A DNA stretch of 64,000 nt from Nemopilema nomurai. Lineage: Eukaryota > Cnidaria > Scyphozoa > Rhizostomeae > Rhizostomatidae. Both the position numbers and the translations under genes were made by a program. The stretch is taken from the NCBI GenBank assembly GCA_003864495.1, contig ML133495.1, positions 2,611,231 to 2,675,230 of the forward strand. Direction: 5' to 3'. Numbering within the stretch: the first letter of the stretch is position 1; every line of letters starts with the position of its first letter. Positions 25,845 to 39,500 of this stretch are shown here, in pieces. The notes beneath the pieces were generated by a model, which was not told the origin of the DNA, made no database searches, and was given only the letters and a program-made list of their open reading frames with translations.

Positions 25845-28800
25845 CTATGCTAGTTTCATTGTGGTTATGTTCTTTGTTGAGCCTCTGAAGCCTTTTTTCT
25901 CAATTCTTGCCATCATTTCAGCTTCACTTGCCATTTTGTCAAATGAACTAAAAGGAATGATAATTAAGATTTTTCTGTTTCTAGTTGCTTATTTGAGCAT
26001 AATTTAATAATAAACCTAAACTTAATTGTGACTCAATTGCTTCAATATTACATTCAAATGGGCCAAATTCTCAAATTAACTACTCATGGAACTAAAGCCA
26101 TCTAAGAAGCAATCTTTGTTTATGATAAAGAACACCGCAAAGAAGTGGTCCTCCATGAAAAAATCCCCCGTCTACAAGACCTGGTAGCTAATTCAAGGAA
26201 TTTTGTTTTTAGCTCAAAATATACCTGAACATTTTCTTTTATAAGCATGCAAATTTTCGAAAATAGGCTGAGGTGTGCTTATGTAACAGCTATTTTCCAA
26301 ATTAAATTGGATCCATATTTTCATGATAGCTATACGGTAGTTCTCGTTGGAACTGTCAAAGCCTTGTTTTTTAGAATCTTTTCCTTGGAATTACAAAACT
26401 TTGTAATGTTTTGTGCTTTTTAAAAGCCTTGGAACGACATTACAAAAGATATTACAAAAATGAAAACCAAGCCTGAAGTTTTTCTTAGCATGCGCTTAAG
26501 AAAATGTCCCATCTGAGCCTGAAAATGCTTATAAACATTATGCATATGATATGAAGTGTAAGGTTAAGACCTCTCTTGCCAATTTGTGTTATTCAAATTT
26601 AGCACAATGGAAACAGAGGATCAAACCTTTTGATAGACTTTTCCTTGATGTAATCTCGAATGGTTCTTGATGCTAAGGCTGCCTCACGATTCTATGTAAA
26701 GAAATATAAAAGTAAAAGTTACTATAAATAATTATTTGTAGGCTGAGGCAAATGTACATCAAAAATTCAACACAGTATACTCCAAAATTTTTGAATGTGT
26801 AAATTGTATGTTGAGCAATTGCTATTTGTTCAAACAAAATGACCAAAAAGTCATGACAGTATTTTCTCTTTGAATACATACAGCCTTTGCCACTTCTTTT
26901 TTGTCTTCTATTACTAGTTTACTCTTTTCATCCTTCTGCTGAAGATGATGCTGCAACTCAGCTAAACGATGCTTTTCATCTTCTTCAATTCTATGAAATA
27001 GGAGAATGTGGTGTATTGAATCAGTGGGTAATAAAGAATCATGAAAGTGTGCTTATAGAACATCGTATGTTGAGTTTAATAGCTCACTTTGCTTTGTTTG
27101 TCAGATAGTCTTGCTCCTTTTGCAGTCGTTCTATCATCGCCTTCTTCCCTTTTAAGTAAGCATTTCGTTTTGCAGTCTCAAGAGCTCTGTCTTCATTCTA
27201 AAAAAGGGAGCATCGTTTAACAAATTGACTGCTGATGGTTTTCTGAGGGACAACTAAGAAAATATGTCTTTGCCATGATACCATGTTGTGGTTTCCAAAC
27301 GAGACCTGCAAGTAAGTCGATATTTTCAAGAGCCTTCTATAACGACCTTCAAGCTCTAGATACATGATACATGATTAGAGTGCAACTAAATTCAAGAAAT
27401 TGATTTCAAATAACAGTGACTAAGGAGATAAACATACAAACGGAGATTTGCTCCACATTAAAAAGCAAAGTTAATCCTTAAAGTTAAACCTTCAGTTGGT
27501 ATCTTTTCAGCTCTTTTTGCCAGACTCCCATGTCATCGTGCATTCTTTTCAATGATTCTTCTTGCTGCTCCTTTCTCGTTTGGGATTTCATTCTACATAA
27601 GAGAAGAATTTAGTCTATTTGTAAGAATAATAAAGCTTCCAAAAATAAGATTAATACTAAGGATTCACAGGGAACAACGAGTCGCAAGTGGTGGACTACT
27701 TACTTGTTGAGAGACCTTTGGAAGCCTTGCTGCCTTTCAATGGAACGTGTGTTCGATGCAGCCTGTCTATGTTTCACCTCGATTGCATACTCGAGAGCTT
27801 TTTGATCCTCTCTACAAAACAGGTGAATCTTTACTTTTGTTAATAAGTAAAACTAGGATGTGCAGTTAAGCACCGAAATGCAGGTCAGGCACATTATCAT
27901 TACCCTCCTCTTTCCTCTCCTTTGAAGGACAACATAGTCGTCCTAGAAAAGAGTGAGCCTGGGACATGAGATTTGTGACATGAGTGACATGATGGGTGAC
28001 ATGAGATTTAGGTAAACAAATTGTTACAGCATGAACAGACTTATAGCATGAAGGAAAGTGCATTGTTTCACTAACAACAATTGGCGCTTCGTTTCCTCTT
28101 TCGTCCTTTCGTGTCGCTGCTTCTCCTCCATGTTCTTGAAGAACTGCTTCTGTAAAACGAAGGAACTAACATCGCTCAGTGAGTGCATAAAATGAGCAAG
28201 CAGCAGACTCCATTTGCCAATTCATAAACCAATTAATCTCTAAGCACACTAAAGTTTAATGTCAGATACGTCTTTCACTAGCAACACCACAAAAATAAAC
28301 TGCCTTGGATAATAATCTACAGTTGAATACTGCCGTATAGAAGTTTTTGCTGTGCGATATCCGTGCAGTTCAATTATACTTGGTGTATTGTCTTTATTAA
28401 GCTGTGTAGCATCTGAAGAAACCAACGTACATGATTTGCTTACTCTTAAGTAGTCGTGTGTAAAAAAGTCCCTTTACAAACCGATTTAGCAAGTCTAATC
28501 TGCATGTCTTTATTCTTAGTAGCAGTTACATGTCTGCCTTCAATGCCCATATGTGACATGTTCCTAAGATATTCTTTTTCCTCTGCAATTTTTGCCAGAT
28601 TTTGTTCCTTAAATTAAAAAAAAGCTCATTTTAGAATATGATCAAGACCCCCATCTTCATTCTTGCAGCATGACTTGTTGCACAGTTTATTGCTCTAGTC
28701 ACCTTTGATATATCCTGGGTATGTTTTGCAGATTAGGCCTTTGACTTGAAATTCACGAGGACTTTAAGAATCAGGTTCACTCATTTGATTCATGGCTTCA

Positions 28801-31800
28801 TAAGTGTTCAAGTCAGCGTCAATAAATACAACAGATATATACCTGCATAATTTTTCGCTCCTCTTTCTGCATCTTTTTCAGACGAATATCATTATTCTAC
28901 AAGTACAGAAAATAAATCCTCTGCTTTTGATGACAGATACGAGATTAAGTCTTTAAAGTAGTCCTCGGTTTCTATCTATAGCGCGCCAGTATCCAATTAA
29001 AAAACCCAAGAAATTAAACCATTCAATAAGAGTCAATCAGGAGATTGAAAAAGTACCTAGCAGGCAGCTGAAGGAAACAAAGTGAAAGAGAGGGAAATGA
29101 GAAATTCAAGTTAATGTTTCTTTGCCAGCATATTATTCTACCTGGACATTCAGATGTTAATATGACCTTAGCGTATAATCCTATTTAGCAAGATGTTACG
29201 TTACATATGAATTGAACATGGATGAAAAAAAATAGAAATGTAAATGGTTAAAGAGAATGCAAATTTACTTATAAAACTAACCTTAGCTTCAAGTTGTCTT
29301 GAAAACTCATCTAGCCAGTAATCGTTTTTATAGTCGATTTCAGATTGTATTAGTCGTTGTCTCTCCTCATTTTTTTCACTCAACTTTCTTCTATGTCTTT
29401 CCTGTGACAATGTTTCGATAAGTACTTACTCCGTGTGTCTTTTTAATGTCTTAATGCTATACATTGACTCAACATGTGGAAATGTGTTATGTACAGACGT
29501 CGATTCAGTGGAATTCGATTTTTTTATCGTAGTCAGTGATTGCATCGACTTTGAGCAACGATAATAATCTATGAGCATATATAATAAGCACAGAAAGCTA
29601 ATAATCCAGTATGATCTAAATATACGCATTCGTAGCTATTTGTTACATCCGCTAATCTTTAGTTGCTAATATAAGAATGTAAAAAGACAATCATTGCACT
29701 CACTTTCAATCGTTCACCTTCCCGTACTTTGTCAGCTAGTATCATCTGGTGTTGCTTCATCTTCAGCTGCTTCAACTCAGCTTCCACTTCTCGTTGCTCA
29801 ACGAGCTGAAGCTTCCTAGCAGCACGCAATCTTTTGTCTTCCTCTTCTCTATTCACTTTTGTAACCATGGCATTCAGCAGCCTTTGATCCTGTCAGTTCA
29901 GAAAAACCGAAGATAAACTCTTTGAAAGGGATCATTCTTATTAAGATGACAAAAATCTAGCAAAACACTTGCTTTTTACTCGTGGGTCCCTTAAATACTT
30001 GATTGAAATCATCCATCTTGATATAAATCCTTCTTTTCATCTTCCATCCAATAATCTCCAATTGTTCGTTAAGCATTCTGGTGAAATGTTGCACTGTCAC
30101 TTGATTTTGTCGAGCTTATTCAATGATCATGGGCTTCCTAGATATTTACCTCAAATTGATAAACACATTAATGAAAGAAATAAAAATAGCGACTAAAGAA
30201 CATCATAACATTATTTCTAATGTTCTGCTAGAAGAAGGATGAAACATTCAAACCCACACTGTCTGATAGTTTAGCAGCTCCCTTTTGCAGGTGAGGTGGT
30301 AAGTCTGACAAAATATTGTCAACAGATAGCGTCCGTTGCATTTTTGTACTCTTCTTTTTGCTAGCCGGTGACCTTTCCACGCTTCGAGATTTCATTTGGT
30401 TGTATCGTTCGTCCCACCCATGCCGACGAATCGCTGACCCTTTGCTTGAATACGGCCTAGGTTCAGTTAACGATCTCCACGATTCTATGTCAGGGCTTCC
30501 TCTATCAGCATCGACACCATTAACTTTGCCAAGTAGTCCAGACATTTGTGACGACGGCCTGGCAATGAAAAACTCTAGTGCTATACTTAGTGATCTCTTG
30601 AAAAGGAAATATTCGCTACAGTGTTTAAGTTTTATAGTAAGAAAACAAATCATTGGAAATGTCAATACATGCTGAAAGATATGGCTAAAGTTAGCAAAAT
30701 GGATTGTTATAAATATCAATTTTAATCAACAAATCGTTCCATCGTGTATATTTAAAAAGAGACACGCACTCCAGAAACAAAAGCAGTACCTTTCATCTCG
30801 AGGGGATCTAGCCTCGTTTTCTTTCGAGTATCGCGAGGAAAAGCTCCTTTCCGCTTTTTCCCTATCTAAAAAGTATGCAATGTTTTCACGTTTTACATTG
30901 AAAAACTTGAATGGTGGAATGTATCTTTCAAAAAATTACCCGTACATTGACAAACACTGCATGCACCCTTTGCTAGGCAACATCGACATCGCTAGCTGAA
31001 GGGCTATCATGAAAAACTCATAGAAATATCACTTTTCACTTAAATGAAAGTTTGACGACTGACGGAAAAATATTTTTTATACGGTATGGAATGAAACATT
31101 TGAGGATTTGTTTATATTAAGTGTCACAGCTGATAAATGTAAACAATAGCCAATAACCTTTATACGCTTTTTATTCGAGATTTTGGCAAAGAAGAATGTT
31201 TACATACTTTAATAGGCAGCGAAACTATGAAAATATTGGTTTGACTTAGATTGACGGCAATGCATAGGCTCATACCTCTTGGACTGTCGATTATTAGCGA
31301 CCACCTGGCCACAGGGTCATTTGACGTGTGTCTCCTTTCCTTCCTTGCCATCAACTCTCTGTTCTCGCTGTCAGAGCTATCAAGAAAATCTGCTATTTCT
31401 CCGGTTCTTTTCTGCTTGGCAATTATTTCTTCGGTTTTTTTATTTTCATCGACAATTCTTGCTCGTTCTTCACGACAGTACCGTAACAGCCCTGTTTGAG
31501 ACAGACTAATCGCATCAGCCATTTTGAATTATCTCAGTTGATAAGATTTCTTAGGCTTAAACGCCTTGGACAAGAGGGCTTAACAAGTGCAGTAACAGAA
31601 CAAAACACAAAGGCCGGAAAAGAAAAGCGAAAATACTGTCATTGTATATAGAAGTTCGATACATTGCACACACAATGTTTACATATACATGAGATGCCCA
31701 TAGATAGAAGTTATTAACTGAAATATTTAACATCATATGTTTTACGTTCAAAGAGAGAAGCCCCATCAAGTGCCATTGCTTGCATGCATATCAAAATGAG

Positions 31801-33291
31801 CGACATTAGTTCACAGATGCAGAGAAAGTGCGCCAACTGATGAAATACCAAGAAACTTTATAAATTTATTAGACATACTAAAAGGGCTCATTTTTCTGCT
31901 CTCATAAAGCTAGATCTATTTAAACCCGGAATACCAATTTATGTTTGACATGTTTACATGAAAATCATTGCAAATCATTCAACATTCATGAAGTAAAAGA
32001 AAATCAATGATTTTTGGATAAGAAAGTTCACAGAATAACAAACTTAGTCTCTGTTGTTCTTGTCTTTGAAATCTTTCAAGTATCATGTCATGGGCAAGCC
32101 GGCCACTGAACTCATCTTCAAATTCTGACAAAGGCTTGTGTAGCAGCTCCACTGGCTGGATAAAAAAGAAGCAAAGAGATGTGATGAGAACATAGCTGCA
32201 AAGATATATCAAGCAATAAAATGGACCAGCACACTAATCCACCAGGTATAGGATGTTCACAAGGCAAGAAAATAAAATATATTTAAAGTAGAATTTACCA
32301 TTTAGCTGTCAGTCTGATTTTTTCCTTAGGATTTCATTGGACAAATTTTTTAGGGATTTTTAATTCAAAGATAGTGTAGACTGACTACAAATAGTTGGAA
32401 GGGCTTCAAAAAAAACATGAATTCAGCAAAAGCAAAATCTGTAGACAACCACACAATCAAGTTCTAGAGCACCTAGAAATAATAATAAATTTCTTTTTTA
32501 CTCAAGCCCTCTTTTCCAAAATTAATACATTAATCCATAGCATTAAGACAAATATCAAAACCTTAGATGAATAATGCAATTAGAAAGAATTCTGACAGTT
32601 TGAAACAAAAATTCCAAATTTAGACACAAGAAAACTACCTCACCTTAATTCCCACTATTTCACAAGCCTAAATAGAATGCACAAAACATTAAGCAATATC
32701 AAATGTACAATTTAAATGAAGAGATTTTTGTATCCCTCACAACTAATTCTTAGCCAAGAAAATCTTTATTCATAGTAAGATTTATTAATGCTAATGCAAA
32801 CACCAATTATAACATATTTTGTTTCAAATTCAACATTTTATGGTTCTATTAATAATTACACTTACAATCCAATTCAAAAAGATTACTCCAACAGTTAAAA
32901 ACCTTTTGAAAATATGTTATGTCATATTCTTGTTTCAAGTAAGAAACATCCTAACTTGGAGGTTCATTTAAAAAAAACTTTAGCATCACACAAGATGAAA
33001 AGTTCATAATATGCTTGATAAAATATTCATAAAAAAGGAACAAAACTGCCACAATAGAATTAACTGTTATCTTAAAACTATTCTTTTCAATTCAATATTA
33101 CTACAAATTTAACATAAAATCATATAAGCCTTCCAAAATGATATTGTTCAGCCTGGTTTACAATAGCAAGCAAAGTCAATAAAACTGCATACCTTGAGTG
33201 ATCTTGGACTAGTCAAAACATATTTGCTGTTTTCAGCAAAAGGCTCCTCAAAGTTGAAAAGATCAATATTGGGGACTTGATTCCCATTCAT
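25845..33291 (-). CDS. CCDC177: CCDC177 homolog, coiled-coil protein (complete, 17 exons)
   Basis: Seventeen exons keep phase from ATG (33291) to TAG (25845) and encode 665 residues: 33291-33193, 32667-32644, 32155-32044, 31491-31276, 30865-30790, 30558-30246, 29889-29704, 29401-29282, 28896-28843, 28607-28482, 28149-28076, 27811-27704, 27592-27490, 27197-27088, 26990-26882, 26691-26627 and 25947-25845. The N-terminus carries the CCDC177 signature: DLFNFEEPFAENSKYVLTSP, then SLKACEIVGIKPVELL, then RFQRQEQQRL and CREERARIVDE. A serine/arginine-rich linker follows. From about residue 280 to the end it is highly charged and heptad-like, so long coiled coil is predicted. No enzymatic motif is present, and the family's function is poorly known. 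Exon 2 is a 24-base microexon coding eight conserved residues. The start codon is supported by the family-like N-terminus directly after it. Confidence 0.92.
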
Positions 33292-34288
33292 GGTGAATGA
33301 ATCAGCAAATCAACAGCATCTAAGATACATTAAATAAACTTATAATTTGTAATCGAAAGACAAGCAGCCATCAAGAAGACTTGTCACTGCTTGGTGCTTC
33401 TTTGTTGCCACAAACAAAATTATTGCATCGTGACATGCAAAAGTTGAACTTCAATTTCATTAGCATTGACTCAATCTGAAATTACACCAGATAACGTCCT
33501 TGACTATAGGAGACGGGGTAATCTTTGGTGGTTGATTTTGAAGTCTTTTTTCGAAATAAGATTTTTGACTGCCTAAAGCTTGCAATGTAACTGGTAATTG
33601 TTACTTTGAATATCTATAAACTCAAGAAACGAAGTGAACTTTAAAAGAAAATAAATTTCCAGGTTATAAATTCGAGGTTTAAGCCTTTCTTAGCAACCAT
33701 AAACATAACAACTTTATTAAGGCCTAGCGACGTTGTCCGCTAAACTCTTCTTTGTCATGTCAATTGTTCATGAATTTCTAATGACAATATCAACATCAAG
33801 GTAAAAATAAAAACTACCTACAGAATGACACACTGTTGAAAAAGGGATCGTGAGTGCTTATATCCAGTAAATGTAGAAAAACTCTACAACCATTGAGTTT
33901 TCAAATTTTGCCGGTTGTTGAATTAACAGTTCCCCTGCCTCGTCTTCGATTTGAAGGTCCGACCCCCAGCCTCGCAGAAAGAATTGGGCCGGCTCGCTCC
34001 AAGTCAGGTAAAAAGAAATACTTTTCACTTAGCTTTCTTGCTGGTTTCTTTTTCAGGACTAGAATTAATATTTTGGCAAGAAATAATGTAGTATAATTAG
34101 AATAGGTAGTCATGCTCCTCAACAGTTGATGCCCAAGACTGCTCACTGACTGTTTTCAAGTAACATTATTTTGATACGATAATATTTCATTTTTTCATCC
34201 TAATAATTGACGTTATTTGGTTACAGGTTGTAACAAATCAACCCATTCTATATGATGTAACTGCGAGTGATTCAGAGGATTCGCAACT
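33292..34288. promoter_or_regulatory. Shared upstream region of CCDC177 and the LYR-motif gene
   Basis: The two genes are head-to-head about 1 kb apart, so this region probably holds both promoters and 5' UTRs. A plus-strand non-coding exon is plausible. A GTAAAA donor at about 34007 could join to the acceptor before 34228, which leads into the LYR coding exon. A plus-strand ORF beginning at 33854 crosses that donor, has no family resemblance, and would hit a stop soon after splicing. No core promoter motif is clear. Confidence 0.45.
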
Positions 34289-34981
34289 ATGTCATCAGTT
34301 GGTAATTCGTATACAACCGCCAGTGTTTTAAGGCTATACAGACAGCTGTTATGTTATTCACGACAACTGAAATACACTAGCAAAGACTACTACAGGAGTC
34401 AAATCAAAAAGGAATTTCGAAGTCATCAGCACGAAAAAAAATTGCAGATTTGTGAACATCAGTTTAAGGTTTCCTTGACTGTATTTCTTTCCCCACTTAT
34501 CATACATTAAAAAGAAACTATAGTACATCACAATGATTTGCCCTCATCTTATAGTGAAAAGCTTATTCTATCTGTTTGAAAGTGGTTGTATAATTGTAAA
34601 AAAGTCTCTAGTTGCATAAAAAGGTAATACTTGTCTTAAAGAAAACTGTAAAATTCAAGCTTTTTAGCTTGTTAGCTAATTAAAACTTTAAAATTGAAGT
34701 TTATTAGCTACTAAGAAACAAGAAATGTGCTGGTTGAAAATTGATAAATTGAAAGAAAAGGGCTGTTGAGATATCTAATATGTAAAAATCGCTTTTTTTA
34801 AAAATAATGAGTGGTATCTGCCACCTAGGTATTTGACTCTACCTTACAATTAAATTTATATTTCTCATTAAGATCATTTTCCTGCTCATCAGATTTAAAG
34901 TTTTCACATCAATTGAGTCCCAAATGTTTTTTTTAGAAAGGGATTCATTTCCTGAAGACAAATACGGGTGGAATTATATAG
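34289..34981 (+). CDS. LYR-motif microprotein, MIEF1-MP (MIEF1 uORF protein) homolog
   Basis: Exon 1 (34289-34468) and exon 2 (34937-34981) join in phase 0 into 74 residues. The protein has the LYR signature (VLRLYRQLL), then SRQLKYTSKDYYRSQIKKEF, then a helix, and ends KGIHFLKTNTGGII. This matches the vertebrate MIEF1 microprotein feature by feature: [26 protein letters not shown] and a KGLVFLNGKLGRII end. LYR proteins bind the mitochondrial acyl carrier protein. MIEF1-MP acts in the matrix on mitoribosome assembly or translation. In vertebrates this protein is read from an upstream ORF of MIEF1 mRNA. Here no MIEF1 nucleotidyltransferase-like exon is seen downstream before DLEC1, so it appears to be a gene of its own. 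Splice sites (AAG|GTTTCC and a T8 tract before AG) are good. Confidence 0.88.
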
Positions 34982-36522
34982 CTGTTTCTTCACCCCATGA
35001 TAGATAAACATGTTTGATGAGGATATGATGAGTAATGTCTAGTTGAGATAGCTGAGCCCGTCAATCAGTTTTTCTGGCATTTTGCTGTTTCACAAGGCAT
35101 GTCCAGGCAGCTGTGGGATTATTATAGGAACAAGAAGCCACAAGCAATGATGTGTCACAAGTGACAATCTGTTTTCCATTTCATACATTTGATAGCTACT
35201 TTCTTGATTGGTATATTTTGGAAGCTTAAAATATACCAATCATGTCACATTTTTTATGTAATTTTGAAATATTTTAAAATCACTTGTTTTGAATGTGCTT
35301 TTCCAGTCTATTTGAAGATGTTACCTCCAATGTTACCCTTATGAATTGTTATGGCATCAAATATGATTTAAACAAGCTGACTGGAATGGACAAAGTCTTA
35401 AGAGCACATGAACTGAAACAAATATGTATATTCATGATCCTTAGATATGTTAAGTATATACACTAAGTTTCATGTTAAAAAGGAAAAGTCACATAAATTA
35501 TCCAACCATTTCTAATGTTTGCTCATTCAGATTCCAAATTTCTGAACTTGAACGCCTTACAGTGAATCACTGTCATTTCTCAATGATACTATTTTAACTA
35601 TATGAAAAACCTAGTCAGGTCATGAGCAAATTGACAAGAATGTTAGAAAAATTGTTGATTTGTTATGCACTTAGGGGGCTAAAGTAATGAAACTCTGAAC
35701 TAAAACCCCTTTAAACTAAAAAGGGGACGTTTTGATTAGGGCACATGACTTGGTAGCCCTTCACAAGTTTTTTATGTGTCCTTCAGCATAACAAAACTAA
35801 TTTATCTATTGTACTTAATTAACTAATTTTTGAAATTGCTAACTTTTGCTTTTTAACTTTGATGTTTGGTATTAATTAATATTTGTTTTTGCTGATAAAA
35901 GATTTTGGGTTTGATTAAATTCCTCTTTTTTTTGCTTCGCGTCACCAGCGCAATAATACGTTCTGGCGAACCTACTGGTCGTAAAGGTCTTTCCAGTGTA
36001 ATGCGTCCATCAAAATGGAAAATTTATTGAATAATTTTTATGAAATTAGTTTGATACTTCAAGCGAGATAGAAAAAATTATGATGCTTGTGCCTAACGAC
36101 ATCATGTTAAAGCCTCCCTTTTCGTTTCGCGAAAACGAGACTTGTTGTTTTGAGTCTATAGCAACCTCGCTAATGGCGGAAAGGAAATAGTCCTGCTCTT
36201 GCAAAACACTTGTGGCAAGTTGCTCATTCTTTCTTTGACTGAATTTCATTGGTTCTTCACATCCTGTCTTTCATCCTGATATAAATACTTACTTTAAAGT
36301 GGTACACACGGAATAGAATAATACTCAATAAAAATGGCGCTATTACAGTTTCGCATCTAGTTTCATCAAGCGACCTTTACCCATATCAATCTATGACAGT
36401 TTCAATCCAATATATCAATAAACAAAATTTTTTAACAAAATTTAGTTTTTTACACTATAGCGATGCCAAGATGATGTGATATCAATGAAGCCTGTCCACA
36501 AAAGGGAATATTTACAGCAATA
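34982..36522. other. Spacer between the LYR-motif gene and DLEC1
   Basis: No gene is recognised. It contains a perfect hairpin at 35205-35242 (separate entry). A slightly GC-richer patch lies at 35931-36250 and includes a 67-codon minus-strand ORF (36046-36249) of unknown family. The DLEC1 promoter should lie close to 36523. Confidence 0.5.
35205..35242. repeat. Perfect 15-bp inverted repeat with an 8-base loop
   Basis: TGATTGGTATATTTT (35205-35219) pairs exactly with AAAATATACCAATCA (35228-35242) around the loop GGAAGCTT. It may be a DNA or RNA hairpin or the remains of a mobile-element end. It is too short to be a typical miRNA precursor. Confidence 0.7.
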
Positions 36523-39500
36523 ATGACATCGGTAGGTCAAAAAGATTTTGTCCCAAATGGCCATGAGAGGTCAATGTTTGTGCAGCGCCCATCGTCTGGA
36601 AGATGCCAAGATATTTCACACTTACTAACAAAAATATTCAGAGATGATTTCACTAAAGATGCCATCGACCAAGATACAGTTAGGAACCTGACAACTTCAA
36701 AAAGTGGGAAAACTGGATACCATGATCAATATGTTGAAAAGCTTCATCAGGTAAAATCTTGTTGACTACAGAAATTATACCGGATTTATTATTGAATTTT
36801 TTAAACATGTCTCTTAATTATTTGTCAAATGACAAAGAAAATTCAAATGAATGTAGAGATTGAAAATTGTACCAAAACTGAAATTTGATGTGCTAAATAC
36901 TGTTATTAAAAGTTTGTTTGAAAATAAGATGCAGTTTGAATCTTAGGTGTTATAAGGACATAAATTATTGATTAATGCCTTTCAAGTAGATTTTCACAAT
37001 TTTTAGCTATTATTTGGTTTATGAAATAATCCGTTCAAGTTATAGATTTATACACTTAAAGATGTGTGTCTAAAAGTGTTTACTTATATCTCTTGGACAA
37101 GATTATAAACCATTTTTACTACACAAGTGTTAATATAGTTGGAGAACCTTCCTTTTTATATAGATTCAAAAGCAGTGGGAGAATCGAATGGAGGATGCAA
37201 ATATAATTGAAAAGCACATGCAAGAAGCATACAAAAGTGCTAGGGAAAATGAAGCCATCAGAGAAAAGAAGTCATCAGCTGAATGTGCATCTTTTAAGGA
37301 GCTAGGTTTACCTTCAGGTGCATAATATGGAAGATATTAAAGTTCTTACCCAGTTTTGCTTGCTGTCATGGAAAATTTCTCATCTAATGGCAGAGGAAGT
37401 TTACTTTTCAAATATTTATAATCTTTTTTCTTTTAACTTTGACAAGGTTCCATAGACATGAGCACATCACTTTTTGTACCAATATGTAATTGTTACTATT
37501 ATCTCCCTTCACCATTTATTTGATCCATATATATTTTAATAGTTTCAACTAATGAAAATATCTGTTATTATCATTGAAGGTAAGTATCAGTAAGTGTCAT
37601 AATTACCACTTAGATACATTTACTGATAATGATATTTGTTGATATGTATCAGCAAATAATAAACACTGTCTTTTCCAAGTATTGTAAATTGCTAGAAAAT
37701 GTTAATTTCTTCATAGTCCAATCACATTTGGATAGTCATTTGAATTCTACACTGCTCAGAAGATTCAATTTGATTGTACCCCAAGACTTCATCGAACAAG
37801 AAAAGAAGGCACCGTATGAGACAAAGGGTAAATTTCTGTCCCTGCTCAAGTAACTAAAAAGTTTACTACTGCAGTATTCCTAGCCTCTTCTACAAACATA
37901 ACTTGTTTCTGATTACTTTCATTGCTTACGATTCAGCTTTTCAAATGAAATATATATTGCCCTAGGATTTTTAAACTCTACTTTTTGTAGACGAAAGATC
38001 ACCTCAGTATGCAAGACCAACAACATCTTCCATGCAGCGGTACAGAAAAACCCCTGTGGAGGATAATTATTATCCTGGCGAAACAGAGCAGGGAGAGCAT
38101 GTTAAAGAGAACAAGTCCAGTGGCGCTGAGGTGCTCAAAATCAATCACTCCGAGTCTGATGATGCTGCAGAAGCTGTTTGTGAAGTATGTTGCATTTTTC
38201 TGTGCAAGAATATATCCGCTGAATACATTGTCTCGTACAAACTCCTCATGGAGTCATTTTGCTCATTTAAACAATCCTTAGCTAATAGAAGATTTCGTAG
38301 CTCTAATTCATATAGACTTTAGTGCATGGGTTCATGATAATTGAATTGTTTTTAATGAACTTTACATACCAACTTTACTGTTTTTGTCATTAAATTGAAC
38401 CTGTCGTTTAGGAAAATGGCGCAGAAAGAATCGAAAAGAAAAACATCTGGCGCAAACTAATGAAGCCTTCCCAACGTCAAGTTGAACGAGAGGACTTGGC
38501 CAAGCTTCAACAAAAAGCAGATTACCTAAAGAATCCGAGATTTCTGCCGCCGAAGTCTATAAGGGAATCCCAGTCGATGAAGAGAATAACAAATGGAGAT
38601 CTGAGTCAGGCAACGATGACAAAAATGTGAGACTTTGCTTTTTACCTCCTTTAAAGTTCCGTATGCCACGTATGACTTTTTCTGTTCTTTTGAATGGCTT
38701 CTATGCGTTCTGGAGTTTTTCGTTTAAGTCTTACAAATCTCAAGTTTTTTTAGTACTTTATCAGGATACGAATATGTTTTTGTCACGCATGAAATTCACC
38801 AACGATGCTCAGGCTCTAGTAATTGTTGCCTTCAACTTTGTTCTTATGGTCATTTATACCTAAAGTCAAAAAAATTGTACCTTCTGTAAGAATATGAAAA
38901 TCGTGACTAATTTTGTTCAATGGAAAATGTTCTTCTGTTGTAGATGCAGTGCAGGCGACGTTTTTGAAGCCAGCCCATCCCCAATTGTTTTTACTGATTA
39001 CGAGGCTGGTAGTGAATATGAGGTAAGACTCTAAGTCTAACCTTTGCTATTGCGTAAGAGAAAACCGGCTAAACTTTCCAAGAATGTTTTGTTTCAGTGT
39101 ATTTCAGTTTTATTCTCTGCGTTAAACACTTTTAAATGATTTTCATTTCATTTGTAATTCAACATTAACAGCATTGGAAATGTTTGCATAGTTCTCATCT
39201 TTCTAAATTAAATCTCTTTTTGCAGATAACTCTTACTTTAAAGAATATCACGTCATCAAGTCGTCAGCTCAGAGTCCTACCTCCATCAACGTCCTATTTT
39301 GTTGTTAGCCATGGTATGTCTCAACCCATTATTTGCAACACAAAATGTTAACTTAGCTATAAGATCAAGCTCTTGTTTGTTTGTTTTCTGACTCCCCTTT
39401 TGATTTCGTTTTGTGAACCCCCTTGTATTTAGCCTTCCTTAAACGTGGTTTCAGAAGTAATTTCGGGTGTGAAACTTCCCTTCGAAACAATTTATTTCTA

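Noticed and set aside
36046..36249. 67-codon minus-strand ORF upstream of DLEC1, considered as a divergent first exon
   Set aside because: No downstream exon on that strand could be linked to it, and its sequence matches no family that I know.
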